In this document: in pieces, positions 8,388 through 16,406 of the stretch
Layout of the letters: each line of letters begins with the position of its first letter
Position numbering within the stretch: the stretch's first letter is position 1
NCBI GenBank assembly: GCA_028289425.1
Contig: JANQPL010000017.1
Span: forward strand, 496,001 to 560,000
DNA: 64,000 bases
From: Alphaproteobacteria bacterium
GTDB lineage: Bacteria; Pseudomonadota; Alphaproteobacteria; JANQMY01
Direction of reading: 5' to 3'
Position numbers and translations under genes: made by a program
Notes under the pieces: model-generated
What the model saw: the letters and a program-made list of their open reading frames with translations, nothing else
Told to the model about the DNA's origin: nothing
Databases searched by the model: none

Positions 8388-10206
8388 TCCAGCCATCAAG
8401 ACACTCGTCGGCGACGTAGATTTCGACCCGACAGAACTTCAGCGCCGGTACGACCGCGAACGTGATATTCGGCTTCATCCAAAGCGCAACAAGCAGTTTA
8501 TCGAGGTGACGGCTGAATTTTCCCACTATGTGGACGATCCTTACGTGGAGCCCGCTCCCACGCGTGATCCAATTACGGATGAAATAGATATCCTCATCAT
8601 TGGTGGAGGGTTCGGCGGCGTATTGGCCGGCGCACGATTTAGACAGGCTGGATTCGACAATATCCGAATTGTTGAAAAAGGCGGCGATTTTGGAGGCACG
8701 TGGTATTGGAATCGATACCCTGGTGCCTTCTGCGACACGGAATCCTACGTGTACTTCCCAATGCTCGAAGACGTGGGGTACGTGCCGAAACAAAAGTACT
8801 CCCCCGGCTACGAGATTCGCGAACACATTCACAGAATCGCAAAGACGTACGACCTCTATAGCAATGCATGTTTACAGACGGCCGTCACGGAAGTGCGGTT
8901 CGACAGTTCGGCTCAACAATGGATCGTCTCGACGAACCGGGGCGATGCATTGCGCGCGAACTTTGTTGTTATAGCGAACGGTCCCTTGGATAGGCCTAAG
9001 CTCCCAGGCATTCCGGGTATCAACGAATTCAAGGGGCATACGTTCCACACCAGCCGGTGGGACTATGGCTATACGGGCGGTGATGAGGACGGAAACCTCG
9101 TGGGGCTTGCCGACAAACGCGTCGGCGTCATCGGCACCGGTGCGACAGCCATCCAGTGCATTCCCCATCTTGGCGCTTCCGCAAAACAACTCTATGTATT
9201 TCAAAGAACGCCTGCAGCGGTCGACGTGCGTGCCAATCGGCCAACGGATCCGGAATGGGAGAGTTCTCTCGCATCCGGATGGCATAGCGAGCGCATCGAA
9301 AACTTCAATCGCGTCGTCACAGGAATCCCCCAAGAGGTTGATATGGTCAGTGACGGGTTTACGGCGGTTGGCCGCCTCCTTGATCCGACCGCGTCTTGGG
9401 CAGCGGCTTTGATCGGCCGGGATTTGACGGAAGAAGAGGGCGAATACATCAATGAGATTCTCGACGATAAGAAGATGAATGAGATTCGTGCACGGATCGA
9501 TGAGGTCGTCGAGGATAAAGCGACAGCGGAAGCCCTAAAGCCCTGGCATCGGCGTTGGTGCAAGCGGCCTCTGTTTTCGGATGATTATCTGCCTACTTTT
9601 AATCGGTCAAACGTCACGCTGGTCGATACGGGCGGCAGGGGCGTAGAGCGTTTTACGAATCATGCAGCCATCGTCGATGGCCAGAGCTACGAACTGGATT
9701 GCTTGATCTTTGCGACCGGATTCGAAGTGGGAACAGCCCTTACGCGCCGCACCGGCTTCGACATTGTTGGACGTGACGGACTAAAGCTAAGCGATCATTG
9801 GTCCAATGGCATGCGCACATTCCACGGTCTTCATGCCCATGGCTTTCCCAATTGCGTTTTTATGGGATTTGGGCAAAACGCCAGTGCGACAAATTTCGTC
9901 TTCATATTGGACGAACAATCGAAACATGTCGCTTACACAGTAAAGGAAGCGCGGGCGCGTGGATCAACTGTTGTCGAAGCCAGCGAGAAAGCCGTCGCAG
10001 ATTACGTGGCCGAAGTAAATCCGCTCGCGTTCAGCATGAACAAATTTTGGGTGGAATGCACGCCAAGCTACTTCAACGGCGAAGGAACGCCGGACGATCC
10101 AAATGGCTTCTTCGCCAACGTCCATCCAGCAGGAACCGTCGGCTTCTATGACATGCTTCGGGAATGGCGAGAGCAGGGCGAATTGTCCGGACTGGAACTT
10201 TCGTGA
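8377..10206 (+). CDS. Flavin-containing Baeyer-Villiger monooxygenase
   Basis: An FAD- and NADPH-dependent enzyme of 609 residues that inserts oxygen next to a ketone, giving an ester or lactone. It has the FAD motif GGGFGG (residues 76-81), GGTWYWNRYPG (near 106) and the type I BVMO fingerprint FKGHTFHTSRWD (218-229: F-x-G-x3-H-x3-W-D). A second nucleotide motif GVIGTGATA lies near 250. ATG 8377 is used because it follows a purine-rich AAGAGAGAAAA. The 70-residue N-terminal extension is typical of the steroid/cyclopentadecanone-monooxygenase-size group. Downstream lie an esterase and an acyl-CoA synthetase, a natural order for ketone to lactone to hydroxy acid to acyl-CoA. Confidence 0.95.
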   Translation: MKIDPAIKTLVGDVDFDPTELQRRYDRERDIRLHPKRNKQFIEVTAEFSHYVDDPYVEPAPTRDPITDEIDILIIGGGFGGVLAGARFRQAGFDNIRIVEKGGDFGGTWYWNRYPGAFCDTESYVYFPMLEDVGYVPKQKYSPGYEIREHIHRIAKTYDLYSNACLQTAVTEVRFDSSAQQWIVSTNRGDALRANFVVIANGPLDRPKLPGIPGINEFKGHTFHTSRWDYGYTGGDEDGNLVGLADKRVGVIGTGATAIQCIPHLGASAKQLYVFQRTPAAVDVRANRPTDPEWESSLASGWHSERIENFNRVVTGIPQEVDMVSDGFTAVGRLLDPTASWAAALIGRDLTEEEGEYINEILDDKKMNEIRARIDEVVEDKATAEALKPWHRRWCKRPLFSDDYLPTFNRSNVTLVDTGGRGVERFTNHAAIVDGQSYELDCLIFATGFEVGTALTRRTGFDIVGRDGLKLSDHWSNGMRTFHGLHAHGFPNCVFMGFGQNASATNFVFILDEQSKHVAYTVKEARARGSTVVEASEKAVADYVAEVNPLAFSMNKFWVECTPSYFNGEGTPDDPNGFFANVHPAGTVGFYDMLREWREQGELSGLELS

Positions 10207-10243
10207 TTGCTCAGGCAGCCTCTGGCACCCTTGTCAAAGTGAA

Positions 10244-10254
10244 CGACACTGTTG
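10244..10254. promoter_or_regulatory. Operator palindrome CGACACTGTTG (site 2)
   Basis: This matches the CAACA-N-TGTTG family at nine of ten arm positions. It lies in the 215-bp gap between the BVMO and the esterase genes, so the esterase-ligase pair may have its own promoter. Confidence 0.6.
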
Positions 10255-10421
10255 ACTTACAATAGGCCAGCGATATGATCATTCGCAGGCCTGGTGTTGT
10301 GCTTGTTCCACAATAGTGCACACCGCAACTGCTTCCTCCCTGAGTGACTCAGGCTGACCGGGCTGTGCCGGTTTACGGCATGCTCGGACTATTCTTGAAC
10401 GGCCAAGATGCGGAGGTGAAA

Positions 10422-11324
10422 GTGTCTGAAGCGCAAGTCAAAACTGTCCTCGACCATTTCAAAGCGATGGAAGCGGGCTGGTCCGAAGACACCACTTTGG
10501 ATCAAATGCGCGGCGATCTCGAAGCACTCAGTTCCAAACTGTCATCGATGTCAGCCAAAGCATGCGTTGAGGTCGTTGCCAATGGCGTATCATGCGAGTG
10601 GGTCGGGTCAGTGCAACCGGATAAATCGCCGATCGTGCTCTACTTCCATGGCGGTGGCTATGTGGTGTCGTCTGCCAAAACGCATCGTGATGTGGCCCAT
10701 CACATAGCGCAGATGACAGATGCGCGCATCCTGACCGTGGATTATCGTTTGGCGCCGGAGAACACATTTCCGGCGGCTCTCGAAGATGCTGAAAGCGCCT
10801 ATACCTGGCTGCTCCAAGAGGGTATCGAAGCGGCACGCATAGCCCTTGCAGGTGATTCTGCGGGCGGTGGACTTGCATTGGCGCTCCTTCTCAAGCTACG
10901 GGACGACGGCCAGCCGCTTCCCGCTTGCGCGGCTCTTTTTTCTCCGTGGGCTGATCTTACCTGTTCCGGAGAAAGCTACACTGCCAACGCCGACAAGAGT
11001 CCCGTTGGCAGCAAGGAGATGGGACTTGGCATGGCTGGCCAATATTTGGGTGATGACGGCGATGCCCAGAATCCGTACGCATCGCCTGTGTTCGGAACCT
11101 ATGCGGGCCTGCCGCCCTTATTGATCCAGGTTTCCGACAGAGAAGTCTTTCTGGACGACAGCCTGACCGTCGCGCGTAAAGCAAATGAGGCCGGTGTCGA
11201 TGTGACGGTCGATCAATGGCCTGGTGTTTTCCATGCATGGCAGATTTATGCAAGCGCGATTGATGAAAGCAGAGACGCCATTTCGAAGATGGCTGCCTTT
11301 ATACGGGAAAAGACTCTTGGTTAA
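10422..11324 (+). CDS. Alpha/beta hydrolase, hormone-sensitive-lipase family
   Basis: An esterase/lactonase of about 301 residues, cytoplasmic. It has the oxyanion motif HGGG (residues 76-79), the nucleophile elbow GDSAGG (Ser146), and the rest of the triad at Asp239 (SDREVF) and His271 (VFHAWQ). The GTG at 10422 is chosen because it follows a near-perfect GGAGGTGA at proper spacing and gives a normal HSL N-terminus. An ATG at 10380 and a GTG at 10344 are also in frame but lack ribosome sites. Following a BVMO, it most likely opens the ester or lactone product. Confidence 0.88.
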   Translation: MSEAQVKTVLDHFKAMEAGWSEDTTLDQMRGDLEALSSKLSSMSAKACVEVVANGVSCEWVGSVQPDKSPIVLYFHGGGYVVSSAKTHRDVAHHIAQMTDARILTVDYRLAPENTFPAALEDAESAYTWLLQEGIEAARIALAGDSAGGGLALALLLKLRDDGQPLPACAALFSPWADLTCSGESYTANADKSPVGSKEMGLGMAGQYLGDDGDAQNPYASPVFGTYAGLPPLLIQVSDREVFLDDSLTVARKANEAGVDVTVDQWPGVFHAWQIYASAIDESRDAISKMAAFIREKTLG

Positions 11325-11378
11325 GGAAGTTCGTGACGCTTGCGAATGCACTGCGAAGATGTGGCCGCAACTGGGTGA

Positions 11379-13121
11379 ATGATGCCGTCGACGATCGATC
11401 TGATTCAGGAATTCGAGAAAGATGAGAAAACCGTACTGGAAAAGCTGAGTGCGTGGTGTTCATCCGGCGGCGAACGTAACTTTTTCCTCTATGGCGAACA
11501 AGACCGGCAATTTACCTACAGTGAGTTTGATCTCTACACAAACCGAATAGCGAACGCCCTCAAATCGCTTGGTATTGGAAAGGGGGACAGAGTTTCCTTG
11601 CTGACCAAGAACGGCCTGGTGGCAATTAGTGCCATGTTGGGTATCTGGAAGTGCGGCGCTCTCTATTGTCCGATCAATAACAGGATCACCGGCGATCTAT
11701 TGGCGTATGTGATCAATGACACCGGCCCAAAACTGTTGATCGTCGACCAACCGTCGCTCCAATCCGTCAATGACATCGCCGATCAGCTGACCCAGCTTCC
11801 GCGTTTGGTTATACACCAGCCCCATCGTGATGATCACGATTATGATGCGGCCAGCGCCGGGATTTCTCCATTGTCTGTATTCCAGGCCAATACGTATCTA
11901 GATCTCCTTTCCGGCGATGTTGGCGCGTTACCCCTTGTCATCGGCGCAACGGATCTCTCGAGCATCATCTACACATCAGGCACCACAGGGCATCCGAAAG
12001 GTGTGGTCCATCGGCATGCGTGGTTGCACAATTTGTGCCTTCCCCTCAGTCTGATGACCCATCCCGACGATGTGCTCTATTGCGATTTGCCCATGTATCA
12101 CATCGGAGGCGCATTCTCGAATGTGGTCCGGGCGTTGTGGGCGGGTGCGTCGATTGGCGTGTGGGATCGCTTCAGCCCCAAAGACTTTTGGCCGCGCATC
12201 CATAAAACAGGCGCAAGTATCACTATTCTGCTTGATGTGATGTGCGATTGGATCATGGAGCAGCCGGAAAGGCCAACAGACCGGGAGAACACAATTATTC
12301 GCGCGCATATGCAGCCCTTGCCCGATCATCACCATAAAATGTCGCGCCGGTTTGGTTTTGATTTTGCTGCGGTGGGGTATGGGTCGACAGAACTCGGCAT
12401 TGGATTCACCGGCTTGGTGGATGAGTTTGTCGGTGCCCAAGGAACGCCGGAGCAGCTTTGGAAGGGATACTCAAAGCAACAGATCGTCGATCGCGTGATC
12501 TATCTTACCGGACCGGCCGCAGTGGTCGACGGGGCGACGGATGTGTCCAAAGGGTTTATGGGCATGCCGCTCGGATCGTACGCGCCCAGTGTTGTCGGGA
12601 ATAACGGCACGCCCGTCGGGTTTGATGAGGCTGGACAATTGGCCATGCGCCCCAAAATTCCGAACATCCTATTTGCGGAGTATTTCAATAAGCCTGCCGA
12701 AACATCGGAAGCGGTAAAGGAGGGCCGGTTCTTCCCTTCGGACATTGTGAGCTTTGATTCTCAAGGCGCTTACTATTTTAAAGACAGGAAGCAAGGTTTC
12801 ATCCGTGTACGTGGTGAAAACATTGCGGCGACCGTGATTGAAAGCGAGCTGAACAAGCACGAGAAAGTCAGCCATTCCGCCGCATTTGCTGTGCCGGCAG
12901 CGCAAGGAAGCGAGGATGACATCGCCGCTTTTGTCGTTCCACGGAAGGGAAGTGCGTTGACCGCAGCGGACCTTCATGAGTGGTGCGACAAATCGATGGC
13001 CAAGTTCATGCGCCCCAGGCACATTCGCATCGCTGATTCGCTTCCGGTCACCCCCACCATGAAAATTGAAAAATACAAGCTTCGGGAAAAGCTGCTCGCC
13101 GAATTGGGTGAACGTGGTTAA
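11379..13121 (+). CDS. AMP-dependent acyl-CoA synthetase
   Basis: A 580-residue member of the acyl-adenylate superfamily that would activate a carboxylic acid with ATP and CoA. The phosphate-binding loop is YTSGTTGHPKG (residues 198-208), YGSTELG is the second core motif, and RVRGENI opens the C-terminal domain. The PVTPTMKIEK segment carries the C-terminal catalytic lysine. The usual acidic residue of the hinge is displaced (KDRKQGFIRVRGEN), so the adenylation/thioesterification switch may differ slightly. It lies 54 bp after the esterase and is the natural next step for the hydroxy acid. It would also supply the LvaE-type activation step for the kinase module at 20.8-24.3 kb. Confidence 0.93.
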   Translation: MMPSTIDLIQEFEKDEKTVLEKLSAWCSSGGERNFFLYGEQDRQFTYSEFDLYTNRIANALKSLGIGKGDRVSLLTKNGLVAISAMLGIWKCGALYCPINNRITGDLLAYVINDTGPKLLIVDQPSLQSVNDIADQLTQLPRLVIHQPHRDDHDYDAASAGISPLSVFQANTYLDLLSGDVGALPLVIGATDLSSIIYTSGTTGHPKGVVHRHAWLHNLCLPLSLMTHPDDVLYCDLPMYHIGGAFSNVVRALWAGASIGVWDRFSPKDFWPRIHKTGASITILLDVMCDWIMEQPERPTDRENTIIRAHMQPLPDHHHKMSRRFGFDFAAVGYGSTELGIGFTGLVDEFVGAQGTPEQLWKGYSKQQIVDRVIYLTGPAAVVDGATDVSKGFMGMPLGSYAPSVVGNNGTPVGFDEAGQLAMRPKIPNILFAEYFNKPAETSEAVKEGRFFPSDIVSFDSQGAYYFKDRKQGFIRVRGENIAATVIESELNKHEKVSHSAAFAVPAAQGSEDDIAAFVVPRKGSALTAADLHEWCDKSMAKFMRPRHIRIADSLPVTPTMKIEKYKLREKLLAELGERG

Positions 13122-13222
13122 TGCGCAGAAAATGGCCAATGGCGGTGCAAATTGAGCGGGCATCTTGTCTCAGCAGGCAGTATTGCCTGTGAATTTGACG
13201 GTTTATCCGGTAAATAATTGCA

Positions 13223-13233
13223 CAACCATGTTA
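13223..13233. promoter_or_regulatory. Operator-like palindrome CAACCATGTTA (site 3)
   Basis: Eight of ten arm positions agree with CAACA-N-TGTTG. It lies 32 bp before the TetR start, the position expected if that regulator represses its own gene. Confidence 0.5.
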
Positions 13234-13264
13234 ATTAGATGGGTGGCCAGAGGAGCATCGCTGA

Positions 13265-13879
13265 ATGGTTGTCGTTCGACAGGAGCGCGTGGACAATGGG
13301 AGGGATCCCGACCGCACGCGTAAGGCGATACTGGACGCAGCCAAGGAGCTTATCGCGAGCGAAGGGGTTGACGCGGTCAGCGTTTCCAGCGTTGCGCGAT
13401 TAGCCAACGTGAATCGTGGTACCGCATATCTGCATTTCAAAGACCGCGAAGAATTGATGGACGCGACGATCTCGTCCGTCGTCAGCGAGCTCAATGAAGC
13501 CATTCGAAGTGTCTCGACCCATATTCAAGATTGGACGCCAGGGGATGACTCTGTAATGGAGGCGATCGCAAAGACCCTTGGTAACAACACCACGTTAGTC
13601 AAAGTGGTGCTTCAAGAAATGATCATGGGGGAAACGTCACACACCGACGAACTATGGCAGATCTGGCAAGATGGACTGCATGCGTTGCTGGATTTGCCCA
13701 ATGTATCAAAAGACGTGGACTTTGAGGTGTTGACGGTAATAGGTGTTGCCGGATCATTTCTTTGGCCGATCGTCACCGACGCCGAAAATATGTCGAAGGC
13801 TAAGCGTGATCGCTCCTCCAAGAGGTTTGCGGCCGCTTTCGACCGGATCGTCCTCGAAGGTATTCTCAAGCGCTCTTAG
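13265..13879 (+). CDS. TetR family transcriptional regulator
   Basis: A 204-residue DNA-binding repressor. The N-terminal helix-turn-helix spans about residues 20-60 (RKAILDAAKELI, VSSVARLANVNRGTAYLHF), and the rest is a ligand-binding helical domain unlike other genes here. The start follows GAGGAG by 9 bp. It is the only TetR gene in the window and stands in the middle of the zone marked by eleven palindromes, one of them in its own promoter. It is therefore the best candidate to bind them, with a pathway intermediate (perhaps an acyl-CoA) as inducer. That link is inference. Confidence 0.93.
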   Translation: MVVVRQERVDNGRDPDRTRKAILDAAKELIASEGVDAVSVSSVARLANVNRGTAYLHFKDREELMDATISSVVSELNEAIRSVSTHIQDWTPGDDSVMEAIAKTLGNNTTLVKVVLQEMIMGETSHTDELWQIWQDGLHALLDLPNVSKDVDFEVLTVIGVAGSFLWPIVTDAENMSKAKRDRSSKRFAAAFDRIVLEGILKRS

Positions 13880-14031
13880 TGGCGCGCGGCCTCAAGTTTC
13901 AAAAATTTTTCGGTAACATCAACGCGCGAAGACCGTGTGCTGCCCAATGTTTGGCCAATCACAAAGCGGCTAAGCTCAACGGCATTGCGGCTGGTGGTCG
14001 CCGCTGCGCCCATATCGATGGCACGGATCAT
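13876..14031 (-). other. Short minus-strand open frame, possible gene remnant
   Basis: A 51-codon frame on the minus strand, starting ATG at 14031 and ending TAA across the TetR stop. It stays open for about ten further codons upstream. The composition is protein-like (ELSRFVIGQTLG, DVTEKFLKLE), and the end vaguely recalls the C-terminus of crotonase-type enzymes. No ribosome site is evident. It is either a small unknown protein or the tail of a decayed gene in a gap of about 290 bp. Confidence 0.25.
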
Positions 14032-14084
14032 TTTTGTTTCGATTAACCCCTTGAACTATATCGATACTGTGATACGTTACCCAA

Positions 14085-14095
14085 CAACGGTGTTG
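14085..14095. promoter_or_regulatory. Operator palindrome CAACGGTGTTG (site 4)
   Basis: Nine of ten arm positions agree with the family consensus. It lies about 80 bp upstream of the second small-protein/Rieske oxygenase operon and probably governs the transcription unit that runs on to 19.7 kb. Confidence 0.65.
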
Positions 14096-14173
14096 AGTAC
14101 TTAAGGCATCAAAAGGCCACTGCATCGCGGCCGATGGGGAGATGCCGTAATCTGACCGCGAAGGATGACATTC

Positions 14174-14509
14174 ATGGGTGAACCGCTCCTCCCGAAAGAA
14201 TTTGCGCAGTTGGAGCGCTTTGTCGACAAGTGGGACTTGCCTGACATTAACGCGCGCTACCGCGAACGGCTCGCGAGTTCAATGGAAGACATGCAAGAAT
14301 TTAATGATGCCATCGTCGCCTGCGCGGAAGACATCAAGGCTTATTTGGATGGCATTTCGTTCGAAGACTACTCGGATGCAGATCGCCGCCTGGCGAGATT
14401 GATGTTTTCATTTTCGATCGTGGCGCAATCCGTTCAGATTTATAAGCAGCCCGCAGTTCCCGACGCGGGCCGCCGGATGTTTGATGCGGTAGTTGAACCG
14501 AAGATTTAG
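14174..14509 (+). CDS. Small conserved protein preceding a Rieske oxygenase (copy B)
   Basis: A 111-residue paralogue of the product of 4022, uncharacterised. ATG 14174 sits 9 bp after GAAGG and aligns exactly with the start of copy A (MGEPLLPKEF against MAKSFLPKQF). The earlier ATG at 14165 is too close to the same ribosome site. Conserved positions cluster in RY..RL.SS, the K.YLD helix and RLxRLMFxFxxVA. It ends 32 bp before the second Rieske oxygenase gene, repeating the order at 4 kb. No cysteine or histidine pairs are shared, so metal binding is unlikely. A structural or regulatory subunit is a reasonable guess. Confidence 0.8.
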   Translation: MGEPLLPKEFAQLERFVDKWDLPDINARYRERLASSMEDMQEFNDAIVACAEDIKAYLDGISFEDYSDADRRLARLMFSFSIVAQSVQIYKQPAVPDAGRRMFDAVVEPKI

Positions 14510-14541
14510 GGAAGGCATTCGGCCTCAGCGAGGAGATAGGG

Positions 14542-15855
14542 ATGAGCGACAATAAACCGGTCTATGCAAATGGGATCGATCCTTCTCTGCTAACCAAAGC
14601 GCCGGGAGAAAAATGGACGGACAAGTATCCGCACCTTGGCACGGAACAGGTTAGCTACGAAGACGCAACCTCTAGCGAGTTCTACCAGCTCGAAAAAGAA
14701 GCCGTCTTTCGACGGAATTGGCTTTACGCCGGTCGTGCGGAATGGGTCGATCGACCGGGCAAGTATTTCACCAAAGAATATGAGGTCTGCAATACCTCTG
14801 TGATCGTCGTTCGCGGCAAAGACGATCAGATTCGCGCGTTCTACAATGTATGCCCTCACCGCGGGAATAAACTGCTCTGGAAAGACGAACCCACGGAGCC
14901 CGTCGAAGGAAGCTGCAATCGCTTTTATTGCAAATATCACGGATTGGGTTTTGGCCTGGACGGCAAGATCGAAGTTTTGACTGACAAGGAGTCTTGGTTT
15001 GGTGACCAAGGAACCGATCTGGGTCTGGCCGAAATTCCCATCGAAAGTTGGAACGGTTTTCTATTCGTCAATATGAGCCCCGAAGGTCCCGCCGAAACGC
15101 TTCGCGAGTTTTTAGGGGAATATTACTGGTCAGGATTTGACGGCTGGCCATTTGACAAATTTACGGAAAGATTCACGGCAAGAGGCTCCACCAATTGCAA
15201 TTGGAAGGGCCTGATGGACGCTTTCAACGAAGTCTATCACGGTGTTTATGTGCACCGGGAAGCGTTTCCGTATTTGCAGAAAATGGACGTGGATGCACTC
15301 GCTGCGATGCGGGTGGAGTCGGCCGTGCTGGTCGGTAAGCACGGATTTTACATTTCGCCAAGAAATCCCCAAGGTCTGTTTGTCACAGATATTGAGCGGA
15401 TTGCTCAGTGTGCAGGAACTGGGCCTCAATATCCGATGGCGGAGGATTTCAGCAAAATTCCGCCGGCGGCTAATCCAACCGATATCGAATGGGGCACCAG
15501 CAGCCACTTCATTTTTCCGAACATACAAATCCAGTTCTACTATCCCGGATGGTATTTGATTTACCAGTATTGGCCGCTTGCACACAACAAGATGCGCTTC
15601 GAAATTGACTGCCACTATCTGCCGTCCCGAAACTTTTCGGAGTTGATGTCTCATTACGGGCACGTCGCCACCTTCTGGGATGCAGCGCTTCAGGACATTA
15701 ACAATCTGGAAGCAACTCAGCTGGGACTTGAGATGGGCGCCTTCAAATCCTGGCCGCTAACCGACGAAGAAGTCATTGTCCGTGGATTCCACAAGCAGAT
15801 CTATGATCATGTGAATTCATACAAAAGCGAGAAACTGGGAGTTGCCGCGCAATAA
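14542..15855 (+). CDS. Rieske non-haem iron oxygenase, alpha subunit (RO2)
   Basis: A 437-residue Rieske oxygenase homologous to RO1 throughout. The Rieske ligands are CPHRGN and CKYHG. The mononuclear iron site is in DAFNEVYHGVYVH (H-x4-H), again with Glu at the bridging position. RO1 and RO2 share the WTDKYP N-terminal block and the CH-rich middle, but differ in the segment around residues 250-300 that usually lines the active site. They therefore probably take different substrates or positions. It is followed by NTF2-like, FAD dehydrogenase, SDR and ferredoxin genes. The ferredoxin (18986) may feed it electrons. Confidence 0.95.
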   Translation: MSDNKPVYANGIDPSLLTKAPGEKWTDKYPHLGTEQVSYEDATSSEFYQLEKEAVFRRNWLYAGRAEWVDRPGKYFTKEYEVCNTSVIVVRGKDDQIRAFYNVCPHRGNKLLWKDEPTEPVEGSCNRFYCKYHGLGFGLDGKIEVLTDKESWFGDQGTDLGLAEIPIESWNGFLFVNMSPEGPAETLREFLGEYYWSGFDGWPFDKFTERFTARGSTNCNWKGLMDAFNEVYHGVYVHREAFPYLQKMDVDALAAMRVESAVLVGKHGFYISPRNPQGLFVTDIERIAQCAGTGPQYPMAEDFSKIPPAANPTDIEWGTSSHFIFPNIQIQFYYPGWYLIYQYWPLAHNKMRFEIDCHYLPSRNFSELMSHYGHVATFWDAALQDINNLEATQLGLEMGAFKSWPLTDEEVIVRGFHKQIYDHVNSYKSEKLGVAAQ

Positions 15856-15937
15856 GAACAAGGCTCAAAGCGTATCGTGCGTGCTCTGGACACGATCTGG
15901 AGCGGTGCGCAGTTGAGGACCGAGAGGAGAGGTGTTG

Positions 15938-16354
15938 GTGTCCGAAAGCCGCAATGTTGAGGTGACTCGTACGGTCATCAACCTCGTTTGTGATTTCAGC
16001 TTTGATGAAATCGAGCAGTACATTCATGAGGACATTGTGATGGAAGCGCCCTATCAGGCGTTTCATCAAGGCCCCATGAAGCGGGGGCGTGAAGGCTTTA
16101 TGGCCAGCTTTCGTTTTGTCCCCAACGTGTTCAAGAGCTTTAAGCTCAACATCCACGAAATCTATGATTGTCCTGACAAGGACGTGGTGGTCTTCGAACA
16201 GACCAGCTTCGGGATCTTTGCCGCCAATGGAAAGTCATACCAAAACCGATACATCATGGTCTTCGGATTTAGGGATGGAAAAATTGTTCTGTGGCGGGAG
16301 TACTTTAATCCTGAGCTCATGAATGCCGGTATGGCCTTTATGGCGGAGTCATAG
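15938..16354 (+). CDS. NTF2-like (SnoaL/ketosteroid-isomerase fold) protein
   Basis: A cone-shaped alpha+beta protein of about 138 residues. It contains DIVMEAPYQ, NRYIMVFGFRDGKIVLWREYFNP, the last a hallmark of the SnoaL group. GTG 15938 lies about 8 bp after GAGGAGAGG; an upstream GTG (15932) is too close. Members include isomerases, cyclases, dehydratases and non-enzymatic partners. Position between a Rieske oxygenase and a KstD-like dehydrogenase would suit an isomerase or hydratase of a ring ketone. It is paralogous to the product of 19342. Confidence 0.82.
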   Translation: MSESRNVEVTRTVINLVCDFSFDEIEQYIHEDIVMEAPYQAFHQGPMKRGREGFMASFRFVPNVFKSFKLNIHEIYDCPDKDVVVFEQTSFGIFAANGKSYQNRYIMVFGFRDGKIVLWREYFNPELMNAGMAFMAES

Positions 16355-16406
16355 TCGAGCGCCGCACGCTAATTGGCGCAAAGCGGCTCCTTCACAGCGA
16401 AACAAG

